Source of the DNA: Acidovorax sp. GBBC 1281 | GTDB taxonomy: Bacteria; Pseudomonadota; Gammaproteobacteria; Burkholderiales; Burkholderiaceae_C | Direction: 5' to 3' | Assembly (NCBI RefSeq): GCF_028473645.1 | Contig: NZ_CP097269.1 | Coordinates: forward strand, 1,558,001 to 1,622,000 | DNA: 64,000 nt | Shown here: piece after piece, positions 55,864-64,000 of the stretch | How the letters are laid out: each line of letters starts with the position of its first letter | How positions within the stretch are numbered: the stretch's first letter is position 1 | The notes under the pieces: generated by a model | Databases searched by the model: none | Told to the model about the DNA's origin: nothing | What the model saw: only the letters and a program-made list of their open reading frames with translations | Made by a program: the position numbers and the translations under genes

Positions 55864-57032
55864 TGCGCGGTCGCATGGGTTTTCAGACAACACGTTTGGG
55901 TGCGCCACGCGCAGCGGTCGCTGCCGTGGCAACGGCATGCTTTCTACTGTTGACCGGTTGCTCCCTGTGGGGCGGTCCCGCAAAGCCGAAGCCCGCCGAG
56001 TTGGGTGCGAACGTGCCAGTGATCGGTGTGCGCCAGGCGTGGACGTCGAAAGTGGGCGGCATCGGTCGCCTGCCGCTGGATGTGCATGTCAATGGCAACA
56101 CGGTGACGGTGGCTTCTGCGGATGGCGTGGTCGCTGCCGTCGATGCGCGCACCGGCGGTGATGTCTGGCGAGCCAGCCTTGGCACGCCTTTGTCTGCTGG
56201 TGTGGGCAGCGACGGCAAGTGGGCCGCTGTGGTCTCCGTCGATAACCAGTTGATTGCCTTGTCCGATGGCCTTGAGATTTGGCGCAAGCCGCTGTCCGCG
56301 CAAGCGTACACAGCGCCGTTGGTGGCGGGCAATCGCATCTTCGTCCTGGCGGCCGATCGGTCCGTTTCGGCGTTTGATGCTGCGACGGGGCTTCGTTTGT
56401 GGAATCAACCCAGGCCGGGGGAGCCGCTGGTGTTGCGCCAGTCGGGTGTATTGACGGCTGTGGGCGACACGCTGGTCGCGGGACTGGCGGGCCGGATGGT
56501 CGGATTCAATCCTGACAATGGCACGGTGCGTTGGGAAGCGCCGCTGGCCAGCCCCAGAGGGACCAATGATGTCGAGCGGCTGGTTGAATTGGTCGGGCGC
56601 ACAAGCCGCGAGGGCGACAGTGTTTGCGCCCGCGCTTTTGTGTCTACTGTGGGTTGTGTGAACACGGTGCGAGGTATCGTGGCCTGGACGCAGCCGGCCA
56701 ATGGAACGGAAGGCATTCACGGCGATGACACCTCGATTTTCGGCACGGAGAGCAACGGGGTGGTGGTTGCCTGGCGGCGTGCCGATGGCTCGCGTGCCTG
56801 GTCTTCGGACCGACTCCAATACCGGCGCTTGACCGCACCGCTGTTGCTTGGCAGGTCGGTCGTCGTCGGTGACGACACGGGCTTGGTGCACCTGCTCTCG
56901 CGTGAAGATGGCTCACCGCTGAATCGGATGACGACGGATGGTTCGGGCATCGCTGCAGCGCCGGTGGCGGCAGGGAGCACTCTGGTGGTCGTAACGCGCA
57001 ACGGCGGCGTTTACGGCTTCCGCCCGGATTGA
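55860..57032 (+). CDS. bamB: Outer-membrane assembly lipoprotein BamB
   Basis: This is a 390-residue lipoprotein of the BAM complex (lipobox LLTGC, C34). It has PQQ-like beta-propeller repeats ([62 protein letters not shown]). BamB assists BamA in folding outer-membrane proteins. Two in-frame ATGs (55860, 55863) are possible and the first overlaps the yfgM stop. der follows after 13 bp. Confidence 0.96.
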   Translation: MMRGRMGFQTTRLGAPRAAVAAVATACFLLLTGCSLWGGPAKPKPAELGANVPVIGVRQAWTSKVGGIGRLPLDVHVNGNTVTVASADGVVAAVDARTGGDVWRASLGTPLSAGVGSDGKWAAVVSVDNQLIALSDGLEIWRKPLSAQAYTAPLVAGNRIFVLAADRSVSAFDAATGLRLWNQPRPGEPLVLRQSGVLTAVGDTLVAGLAGRMVGFNPDNGTVRWEAPLASPRGTNDVERLVELVGRTSREGDSVCARAFVSTVGCVNTVRGIVAWTQPANGTEGIHGDDTSIFGTESNGVVVAWRRADGSRAWSSDRLQYRRLTAPLLLGRSVVVGDDTGLVHLLSREDGSPLNRMTTDGSGIAAAPVAAGSTLVVVTRNGGVYGFRPD

Positions 57033-57045
57033 CGGGTTGATCTGG

Positions 57046-58389
57046 ATGAAACCAGTCATCGCTTTGGTCGGTCGCCCCAATGTGGGCAAATCCACGCTCT
57101 TCAACCGGCTGACGAAATCGAGGGATGCGATCGTTGCCGACTTCGCAGGCTTGACGCGTGACCGGCACTACGGGAACGGAAAGCAGGGCAAGCACGAATA
57201 CATCGTGATCGACACCGGAGGCTTCGAGCCCGATGCCGCCAGCGGCATTTACCGCGAGATGGCCAAGCAGACGCAGCAGGCTGTCGCTGAGGCCGATGTC
57301 GTCATCTTTGTCGTCGATGCCCGCGCCGGGTTGTCTGCTCAGGACCATGACATCGCCAACTACCTGCGGCGCCTGGGCAAGCCCTGTCTCCTTGTCGGCA
57401 ACAAGGCCGAGGGAATGCGCGAGGGGGTGCAACTCGTCGAGTTCTATGAGCTGGGGTTGGGAGAGATCTATCCCATTTCAGCAGCCCACGGACAGGGTAT
57501 TCGCAGCTTGGTTGAGTTGGCTCTCGAGCCTCTCCACTTGCCGGATCCGGACGAAGACGCGGAAGCCGAAGACAAGAGCGTGGTCAAGCTTGCGGTCGCT
57601 GGCCGCCCGAATGTCGGTAAGTCCACCCTGATCAATACGTGGCTGGGCGAGGAGCGCTTGGTGGCATTCGATATGCCAGGGACCACGCGAGACGCCATTT
57701 CCGTTCCTTTCGAGCGCAATGGCCAGCGCTTTGAGCTGGTCGACACCGCAGGCTTGCGTCGAAAAGGCAAGGTGTTCGAAGCCATCGAGAAGTTCTCCGT
57801 GGTGAAGACACTGCAAGCCATTGAGTCCGCCAATGTGGTGCTTCTCGTCCTCGATGCGACCCAAGGGGTCACCGACCAGGATGCGCACATCGCTGGATAC
57901 ATCCTTGAAAGTGGCCGAGCGGTGGTTTTGGCGGTCAACAAATGGGATGCCATGGACGACTATGGTCGACAGCTGCTGGAGCGCTCCATCGAGACGCGGT
58001 TGTCGTTCCTCAAGTTTGCGTCGTTGCATTTCATTTCGGCAAAGAAGCGCCAGGGGTTGGGCCCTTTGTGGACATCCATCGTGCAGGCCCAGAAAGCGGC
58101 GATGTGCAAGATGTCCACGCCCGTATTGACGCGGTTGTTGCTGGAGGCGGTGCAGTTCCAGGCGCCCAAGCGTTCTGGCATGTTCCGGCCCAAGTTGCGA
58201 TACGCCCATCAAGGCGGCATGAATCCGCCTGTCATCGTGGTCCATGGCAATTCGTTGGAGCATGTCACGGAAGCGTATAAACGCTTCCTAGAAGGCCGTT
58301 TCCGCAAGGAGTTCGATCTGGTCGGGACCCCCCTTCGCATCGAGTTGAAGACGTCGCACAACCCCTTCACAGACAAGGGCGACCACTAG
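57046..58389 (+). CDS. der: GTPase Der (EngA), 50S ribosome assembly
   Basis: This is a 447-residue tandem GTPase. Both G1 loops read GRPNVGKST, one near residue 9 and the other near 187. DTGGFE and DTAGLRRKG are the G3 motifs, and NKAE and NKWD the G4 motifs. A C-terminal KH-like domain ends the protein. ATG 57046 is preferred over a TTG nine bases upstream because [12 protein letters not shown] is the usual N-terminus. It closes the block begun by rlmN. Confidence 0.98.
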   Translation: MKPVIALVGRPNVGKSTLFNRLTKSRDAIVADFAGLTRDRHYGNGKQGKHEYIVIDTGGFEPDAASGIYREMAKQTQQAVAEADVVIFVVDARAGLSAQDHDIANYLRRLGKPCLLVGNKAEGMREGVQLVEFYELGLGEIYPISAAHGQGIRSLVELALEPLHLPDPDEDAEAEDKSVVKLAVAGRPNVGKSTLINTWLGEERLVAFDMPGTTRDAISVPFERNGQRFELVDTAGLRRKGKVFEAIEKFSVVKTLQAIESANVVLLVLDATQGVTDQDAHIAGYILESGRAVVLAVNKWDAMDDYGRQLLERSIETRLSFLKFASLHFISAKKRQGLGPLWTSIVQAQKAAMCKMSTPVLTRLLLEAVQFQAPKRSGMFRPKLRYAHQGGMNPPVIVVHGNSLEHVTEAYKRFLEGRFRKEFDLVGTPLRIELKTSHNPFTDKGDH

Positions 58390-58489
58390 CCCAGAACCTT
58401 GCGAGGGGTTTCCTCGGTTTTCCTTCGGCGCCTCTACAGCTGTGGTAAGGTGCCGCTTTACAACAATATTCCTGAACACGGAGAATATC

Positions 58490-58744
58490 GTGAGCAACAA
58501 AGGCCAACTTCTTCAAGATCCCTTCCTGAACGCGCTTCGTCGCGAGCATGTACCCGTCTCGATCTACCTCGTGAACGGCATCAAGCTTCAGGGCCAGATC
58601 GAATCATTCGACCAATACGTGGTGCTGCTGCGTAACACGGTCACCCAGATGGTCTACAAGCACGCCATCTCCACCATCGTCCCAGGTCGCGCTGTCAACT
58701 TCTCGACGGCTGAAGCGCCCGACGCCGAGGCCGGTAACTCTTGA
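58490..58744 (+). CDS. hfq: RNA chaperone Hfq
   Basis: This 84-residue Sm-like protein forms hexamers that pair sRNAs with mRNAs. Key residues are in place: Q8 and D9 on the proximal face, Y43 and the YKH motif at 56-58, and the rim patch RRE at 17-19-like positions. The C-terminal tail is short. The start is a GTG at 58490 with GGAG upstream (CGGAGAATATC). It lies 100 bp after der and 55 bp before hflX. The gap to hflX contains a small hairpin, ATGCCCG/CGGGCAT. Confidence 0.98.
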   Translation: MSNKGQLLQDPFLNALRREHVPVSIYLVNGIKLQGQIESFDQYVVLLRNTVTQMVYKHAISTIVPGRAVNFSTAEAPDAEAGNS

Positions 58745-58799
58745 ACGAAGGTGGTATGCCCGTCGGGCATGTAGCGAACATGCCTCTGGGCGGGCCGTC

Positions 58800-59978
58800 T
58801 TGAGTTCATACGATACGCTTGCCTCTCCGAAGACGCCGGTCATCTTGGTTGGCGTTGATTTTGGTTTACCCCATTTCGACGCTGAGCTGGAAGAGTTGGG
58901 GCTGCTTGCGCAGACAGCGGGATTGAATCCCGTGGCGCGAATCACCTGCAAGCGGAAAGCCCCTGATGCCGCCCTGTTTGTAGGCAGTGGCAAGGCGGAC
59001 GAGATCCGGCTGCTTGCTCAGATGCATCAGGCGGTGGAAGTGCTGTTTGACCAGGCCTTGAGTCCAGCGCAACAACGCAATCTCGAACGGCATCTGGATC
59101 TTCCAGTCAATGATCGAACGTTGTTGATCTTGGAAATCTTTGCCCAGCGTGCCAGAAGCCATGAGGGCAAGCTGCAAGTGGAGTTGGCAAAACTCCAATA
59201 CCTAAGCACCAGACTTGTCCGACGCTGGTCCCATTTGGAGCGTCAGCGTGGTGGCATCGGAGCCCGGGGTGGGCCAGGCGAAACACAGATCGAGCTTGAT
59301 CGAAGAATGATCGGTGAGTCGATCAAGCGCACACGCGAAAGACTAGAAAAGGTCAAGCGTCAGCGCTCCACACAGCGACGCCAGCGCGAGCGCCGGGATA
59401 CTTTCAACATATCGTTGGTGGGGTACACGAACGCCGGTAAATCCACACTGTTCAATGCACTGGTAAAAGCGCGAGCTTACGCCGCAGATCAGCTGTTTGC
59501 CACATTGGATACGACGACTCGCCAACTCTATCTTGCAGAGGCAGGGCGATCGGTGTCTTTGTCGGACACCGTGGGGTTCATTCGTGATCTTCCCCATGGA
59601 TTGATTGATGCGTTCCAGGCCACTCTCCAGGAGGCGGTAGATGCAAATCTTTTGCTGCATGTGGTAGATGCATCGAATCCCAACTTTCCAGAGCAAATTG
59701 CGGAAGTCCAGCGGGTGCTCTCTGAAATCGGCGCTGCGAACGTGCCCCAGATACTGGTTTTCAACAAGCTGGACATGTTGTCGCCCGAGCAACGGCCGGA
59801 AGTCCTGAATGACATCTACGACATGCAAGGTACCCCCGTTCAGCGGTTCTTCCTGAGTGCTGGCTCTGGAGAGGGGCTTCCCTCCTTGAGGCGCGGATTG
59901 TCGGACTGCGTGCCCAAAGCCCAGCCGGCATCCATGACCCTAGGTGCCGATGCTGAATTGCCTCCAGATAGTGCCTGA
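58800..59978 (+). CDS. hflX: Ribosome-associated GTPase HflX
   Basis: This is a 392-residue GTPase that splits stalled ribosomes. The N-terminal HflX domain includes the glycine-rich GIGARGGPGETQIELDRR. The GTPase domain has GYTNAGKST, DTVGFIRDLPH and NKLD. The start is a TTG at 58800 (MSSYDTL) with no strong ribosome site. It belongs to the hfq-hflX-hflK-hflC operon. Codon use is visibly more AT-tolerant than in the left half of the window. Confidence 0.97.
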   Translation: MSSYDTLASPKTPVILVGVDFGLPHFDAELEELGLLAQTAGLNPVARITCKRKAPDAALFVGSGKADEIRLLAQMHQAVEVLFDQALSPAQQRNLERHLDLPVNDRTLLILEIFAQRARSHEGKLQVELAKLQYLSTRLVRRWSHLERQRGGIGARGGPGETQIELDRRMIGESIKRTRERLEKVKRQRSTQRRQRERRDTFNISLVGYTNAGKSTLFNALVKARAYAADQLFATLDTTTRQLYLAEAGRSVSLSDTVGFIRDLPHGLIDAFQATLQEAVDANLLLHVVDASNPNFPEQIAEVQRVLSEIGAANVPQILVFNKLDMLSPEQRPEVLNDIYDMQGTPVQRFFLSAGSGEGLPSLRRGLSDCVPKAQPASMTLGADAELPPDSA

Positions 59979-60030
59979 TTGGGCACAATGCCGCTTTGTT
60001 CACGTATTCAGAGAAACAGAGATTTTGCGA

Positions 60031-61392
60031 ATGAATCCTCAAAGCCGTACCCCGCGCTGGGCCATATTGCCTGAGCGCATCCGGGGAATGTTGAATCTGA
60101 ATGACCCCCGTTGGGGTCGTGGCGATGATAAGAACGATGGCACGGGAAACTCCGATTCGGAGCGTCCCCCATCCACGCCCCCCTCGGGTCATCGAGGACG
60201 TGACAAAAACACCGCTGGTCAGCCACCGGACCTGGATGAACTCTGGCGTGACCTCAACCGCAAGCTGGGCGGTCTCTTTGGGGGGAAGCAGGGTGGAGGC
60301 CGTGGTCCTGCAGGCGGCGGTTTCCAGCCGGACATGAAAAATGCGGGTTTCGGCGTTGGCTTGATTGCCGCAATTGCCGTGTTGATCTGGCTTGGGACCG
60401 GATTTTTCATTGTGCAAGAAGGTCAGCAGGCCGTCATCACGCAGTTTGGAAAATACAAGAGCACCGTGAACGCCGGTTTCAACTGGCGGCTGCCTTATCC
60501 GATCCAGCGTCACGAACTCGTTTTCGTGACGCAAATCCGGTCTGCCGATGTCGGCCGGGATGTGGTGATCAAAAGCACCGGCTTGCGTGAATCGGCAATG
60601 CTGACTGAAGACGAGAATATCGTCGAAATCAAATTTGCCGTGCAGTACCGTTTGAACGATGCGAGAGCTTGGTTGTTTGAGAGCCGTAACCCATCAGATG
60701 CCGTGGTGCAAGCAGCTGAGACTGCGGTGCGGGAGATCGTCGGCAAGATGCGGATGGATACCGCTTTGGCCGAAGAGCGAGATCAAATTGCGCCAAGGGT
60801 GCGCAGTCTCATGCAGACGATCTTGGATCGCTATAAGGTTGGTGTCGAAGTGGTGGGCATCAATTTGCAGCAGGGAGGGGTGCGTCCTCCTGAGCAAGTG
60901 CAGGCAGCCTTCGATGATGTTCTGAAGGCGGGGCAGGAGCGGGAGCGGGCCAAGAATGAAGCGCAAGCATATGCCAACGATGTCATCCCTCGCGCGGTCG
61001 GGTCGGCTTCTCGGTTGGCTGAGGAAGCCGCAGCTTACAAGTCGCGGATTGTGGCTCAGTCCCAGGGTGATGCGCAGCGATTCAGTTCACTGCTTGCTGA
61101 GTATCAAAAGGCGCCCCAGGTGACCAGGGACCGCCTCTACATCGAATCGATGCAGCAGATCTACACGAACGTCACCAAAGTACTGGTGGAGTCCCGTCAG
61201 GGCTCGAATCTGTTGTACTTGCCTTTGGACAAGATCATGCAGGGTGTCGCGCAGACTGGTGCTGCAGCGTCGAATGATTCCTTGCCGCCAGCTGCGTCGT
61301 CTGCTGTTCCGTCGTCGGGAACCGCTTCCACATTTCCCGCTGATCCCCGTGCGCGGGACTCCAGCCGTACGCGTGAGCGCGAGTCTCGATAG
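60031..61392 (+). CDS. hflK: FtsH protease modulator HflK
   Basis: This is a 453-residue SPFH/prohibitin-domain protein that forms the HflKC cage around FtsH. A Gly/Pro-rich cytoplasmic N-terminus precedes the TM helix (about 106-127). The SPFH domain follows, then a long helical region (ERERAKNEAQAYANDVIPRA) and a Ser/Ala-rich tail. The ATG at 60031 gives an N-terminus ahead of LNLNDPRWGRG. An internal ATG at 60088 is an alternative start. hflC follows after 9 bp. Confidence 0.96.
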   Translation: MNPQSRTPRWAILPERIRGMLNLNDPRWGRGDDKNDGTGNSDSERPPSTPPSGHRGRDKNTAGQPPDLDELWRDLNRKLGGLFGGKQGGGRGPAGGGFQPDMKNAGFGVGLIAAIAVLIWLGTGFFIVQEGQQAVITQFGKYKSTVNAGFNWRLPYPIQRHELVFVTQIRSADVGRDVVIKSTGLRESAMLTEDENIVEIKFAVQYRLNDARAWLFESRNPSDAVVQAAETAVREIVGKMRMDTALAEERDQIAPRVRSLMQTILDRYKVGVEVVGINLQQGGVRPPEQVQAAFDDVLKAGQERERAKNEAQAYANDVIPRAVGSASRLAEEAAAYKSRIVAQSQGDAQRFSSLLAEYQKAPQVTRDRLYIESMQQIYTNVTKVLVESRQGSNLLYLPLDKIMQGVAQTGAAASNDSLPPAASSAVPSSGTASTFPADPRARDSSRTRERESR

Positions 61393-61401
61393 GAGCGCAT
61401 T

Positions 61402-62319
61402 GTGAACAGAGTCGGATTTTTCGTTTCTACTGTCTTGGTTTTGCTTGCTCTCTTGAGCTCAACCTTGTTTGTGGTGGACCAGCGCCAATTCGGTGTGGTG
61501 TACCAACTGGGTCAAATCAAAGATGTGATTACGGAGCCAGGTCTTAACTTCAAGATGCCCCCGCCCTTTCAGAATGTGCGATACATCGACAAGCGGTTGT
61601 TGACACTTGACAGCACTGACACAGAGTCGATGTTGACTGCCGAAAAGCAGCGGGTGGTCATTGACTGGTATGTGCGCTGGAGGATCTCAGATCCGTCAGC
61701 TTACATTCGCAACGTCGGCCTTGATGAGAATGCCGGAGCGCTGCAGTTGAATCGGGTCGTGCGTAACGCCTTCCAGGAAGAGGTCAACAAGCGGACCGTC
61801 AAGGAGTTGTTGTCACTCAAGCGTGATGCTTTGATGTCGGACGTGAAGCGCGAGGTGCTGGAGGTCGTTCAAGGTGCCAAGCCTTGGGGCGTCGATGTCG
61901 TTGATGTTCGCATCACCCGCGTGGACTATGTCGAGGCCATCACGGAGTCTGTTTATCGACGCATGGAGGCTGAGCGCAAGAGGGTGGCCAACGAACTGCG
62001 TTCCACAGGGGCGGCAGAGGGCGAAAAAATCCGAGCGGATGCAGACCGTCAGCGTGAAGTCGCGATTGCCAACGCATATCGCGATGCCCAGAAGGTGAAG
62101 GGCGAAGGTGATGCAGAAGCTGCTCGCGTTTATGCAGAAGCTTTTGGACGTGACCCGCAATTTGCGCAGTTCTATCGCAGCTTGGAAGCTTACAAGTCGA
62201 GCTTCAATAAGAAGAGCGATGTCATGGTGGTAGACCCTTCCTCCACTGAATTTTTCAAAGCTTTCCGTGGAGTTGGCGCTAGCTCTGGTGCTGCGCCTAC
62301 ATCCGCGACTCGTAAGTAG
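61402..62319 (+). CDS. hflC: FtsH protease modulator HflC
   Basis: This is a 305-residue partner of HflK. An N-terminal TM anchor (about 5-25) is followed by an SPFH domain and a helical region (EAERKRVANELRSTGAAEGEKIRADADRQ is split over 180-210). The start is a GTG at 61402 with AGGAG six bases upstream. A terminator follows. The small DUF2065 gene often found between hflC and hisZ in betaproteobacteria is not present. Confidence 0.97.
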   Translation: MNRVGFFVSTVLVLLALLSSTLFVVDQRQFGVVYQLGQIKDVITEPGLNFKMPPPFQNVRYIDKRLLTLDSTDTESMLTAEKQRVVIDWYVRWRISDPSAYIRNVGLDENAGALQLNRVVRNAFQEEVNKRTVKELLSLKRDALMSDVKREVLEVVQGAKPWGVDVVDVRITRVDYVEAITESVYRRMEAERKRVANELRSTGAAEGEKIRADADRQREVAIANAYRDAQKVKGEGDAEAARVYAEAFGRDPQFAQFYRSLEAYKSSFNKKSDVMVVDPSSTEFFKAFRGVGASSGAAPTSATRK

Positions 62320-62331
62320 AGTCCATGGATA

Positions 62332-62362
62332 GCGCGCCCTCACTGGGCGCGCTTACTTTTTT
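62332..62362 (+). terminator. Rho-independent terminator of the hfq-hflXKC operon
   Basis: GCGCGCCC (62332-62339) pairs with GGGCGCGC (62345-62352) around a 5-nt loop. A T-rich run, TTACTTTTTT, follows. It lies 12 bp after the hflC stop. Confidence 0.92.
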
Positions 62363-62506
62363 GTGACTTCCCGTGCTGTTGTCTTGGTACAGCAATTCGG
62401 CACCACACGTGGTCCATTGATGCATCGTGCCGATCACGCATGCATATGACCGCTTGGTCAGTTCGCTGCTGCGGGTGGATGCGGCCACTGCGGACGGTCA
62501 TGCCGG

Positions 62507-62512
62507 TAGAAT
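62507..62512 (+). promoter_or_regulatory. -10 hexamer upstream of hisZ
   Basis: TAGAAT lies 27 bp before the hisZ ATG and downstream of the hflC terminator, so hisZ-purA is probably transcribed separately. No good -35 is visible. Confidence 0.45.
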
Positions 62513-62539
62513 CGCGTTTTTAACAGCCTCCCACTTTCC

Positions 62540-63688
62540 ATGTCTGCCTGGGTCCTGCCGGATCACATTGCCGATGTCTTGCCTTCCGAGGCTCGACACA
62601 TCGAAGAACTACGTCGCGGGCTGATAGACACCGCTCAGAGCTACGGCTATGAGCTGGTCATGCCTCCCTTGATGGAACATTTGGAGTCGTTGTTGACGGG
62701 CACGGGTGAGGCGCTCGACCTTCAGACCTTCAAGCTGGTCGACCAGCTGTCGGGGCGCTCCTTGGGTGTACGCGCCGATATGACACAGCAGGTTGCACGC
62801 ATTGATGCCCATTTGCTCAACCGCAAAGGTGTTACGCGGCTGTGCTATTGCGGGCCTGTGCTTCATACGAGGCCCGATCGCCCCCATGCAACGAGAGAGC
62901 CGCTTCAATTTGGCGCCGAAATTTATGGTCACGCGGGTCTGGAAGCCGACCTGGAGGCGGTTTTGCTTGCGCTGCAATGTCTACGCGTGGCCGAAGTTCG
63001 TGACACCAGCGTAGATTTGGCAGATGTACGCATCGTGCGGCGTCTTCTTACAAATCTCTCTTTGGACGCGCATGCGGTACGTAGAGTGCATGCCGCACTT
63101 GCAGCCAAAGATGCGAGCGAATTGGCAAGTCTTACGCGCGACTTCCCTTCGACATCGCGTGAGGGGCTGAAGGCGCTTCTGCAATTGTATGGTGACGTTT
63201 CTGTTTTGGACGAAGCACAGGAAGCGCTTCATCACGTTCCCGGCGTGGACGAAATATTAACCAATTTGCGATCTTTGGCCGCTCATCTTGTAGGGGCCAA
63301 CGTCACATTTGATTTGGCGGATTTGAGAGGGTATGCCTACTACAGCGGAACTCGGTTCACCATCTATGCAAAGGGAGCGAGCGACGCTGTGGTTCGTGGT
63401 GGTCGGTACGATGAAGTTGGAGCGGTGTTTGGCCGTAACCGTCCTGCAGCCGGGTTTAGCTTGGATATCAAACAACTGGTAAGCGTCATCTCTCCACGGG
63501 CATTGAAAACTGCCATCAGGGCCCCATGGATGCAAGATTCCGACGTCAACGAGGCTGTCGCTGATTTGCGGAGCCGCGGCGAGACCGTTGTGTGCGTTTT
63601 TCCTGGTAATGAGAGTGAGTTCGACGAGTTTCGTTACGACCGGGAGTTGGCTAAAGTTGCCGACCGTTGGATCGTGAAAGTTATCTGA
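62540..63688 (+). CDS. hisZ: ATP phosphoribosyltransferase regulatory subunit HisZ
   Basis: This is a 382-residue catalytically inactive HisS paralogue that pairs with short-form HisG in the first step of histidine synthesis. Class II synthetase-like motifs ([43 protein letters not shown]) are present, but the anticodon-binding domain is missing. hisG is not in the window. It sits between hflC and purA, the usual betaproteobacterial place. purA follows after 29 bp. Confidence 0.96.
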   Translation: MSAWVLPDHIADVLPSEARHIEELRRGLIDTAQSYGYELVMPPLMEHLESLLTGTGEALDLQTFKLVDQLSGRSLGVRADMTQQVARIDAHLLNRKGVTRLCYCGPVLHTRPDRPHATREPLQFGAEIYGHAGLEADLEAVLLALQCLRVAEVRDTSVDLADVRIVRRLLTNLSLDAHAVRRVHAALAAKDASELASLTRDFPSTSREGLKALLQLYGDVSVLDEAQEALHHVPGVDEILTNLRSLAAHLVGANVTFDLADLRGYAYYSGTRFTIYAKGASDAVVRGGRYDEVGAVFGRNRPAAGFSLDIKQLVSVISPRALKTAIRAPWMQDSDVNEAVADLRSRGETVVCVFPGNESEFDEFRYDRELAKVADRWIVKVI

Positions 63689-63705
63689 AGCATTAGCTAT
63701 ATTGA

Positions 63706-64000
<295 letters not shown>

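Noticed and set aside
58756-58770. Small hairpin ATGCCCG/CGGGCAT between hfq and hflX as a terminator
   Set aside because: The stem is 7 bp with a single-base loop and no T-run, and hflX is expected to be co-transcribed. It could at most modulate.

Overview
The window is a 64 kb chromosomal segment of a GC-rich betaproteobacterium, most likely a member of the Comamonadaceae (Acidovorax or Paracidovorax-like). The assignment is an inference. It rests on Bug-type solute-binding proteins next to LysR regulators, the order rlmN-pilF-rodZ-ispG-hisS-yfgM-bamB-der-hfq-hflX-hflK-hflC-hisZ-purA, TACAAT/TAGAAT-type -10 hexamers, and a small intergenic repeat family scattered through the segment. I saw no tRNA, rRNA, insertion sequence, prophage or CRISPR array.

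Left part (1-20.5 kb, accessory metabolism). A truncated TIGR03118-type secreted protein, an FKBP isomerase and an HxlR-type regulator are followed by a LysR gene divergent from an HMG-CoA-lyase/CaiB-CoA-transferase/Bug-receptor operon. A candidate Fur box then precedes a five-gene redox operon (PepSY membrane protein, DUF2271, DUF4198, ApbE flavin transferase, membrane flavodoxin-reductase). This looks like an iron-regulated extracytoplasmic electron-transfer system. After an NTF2-like secreted protein and a two-component system comes a second LysR-controlled catabolic cluster (DapA-family aldolase, Bug receptor, SDR, D(-)-tartrate dehydratase), followed by another LysR gene.

Middle (20.5-42.8 kb). 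The minus strand carries a chemoreceptor, rpoD with a basic AT-hook-like N-terminal extension, dnaG and an AraC regulator. The AraC gene diverges from an unusual three-gene locus: an 812-residue DUF1566/Ig-like protein, an RCC1-repeat propeller and a Tat-exported multicopper oxidase lipoprotein. Next come an EAL phosphodiesterase, a frameshifted amino-acid-type solute-binding protein, a cupin, a gamma-glutamyltransferase lipoprotein, a PhoD phosphatase, a GGDEF diguanylate cyclase and a quinone oxidoreductase.

Right part (43-64 kb, housekeeping). surE-pcm-nlpD is followed by rluD rather than rpoS. Then come scpB-rluB, ndk-rlmN, the pilF-to-der block with repeated 4-8 nt overlaps (ATGA/GTGA coupling), hfq-hflX-hflK-hflC, and hisZ-purA (purA runs off the end). 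The DNA becomes visibly less GC-rich toward the right end.

The most interesting items are the ~60-bp intergenic hairpin repeat family, the Fur-box-linked flavinylation operon with a variant flavinylation motif, the uncharacterised DUF1566-RCC1-multicopper oxidase locus, the intrinsic terminator placed just before the chemoreceptor start codon, and the frameshift in the solute-binding protein gene.
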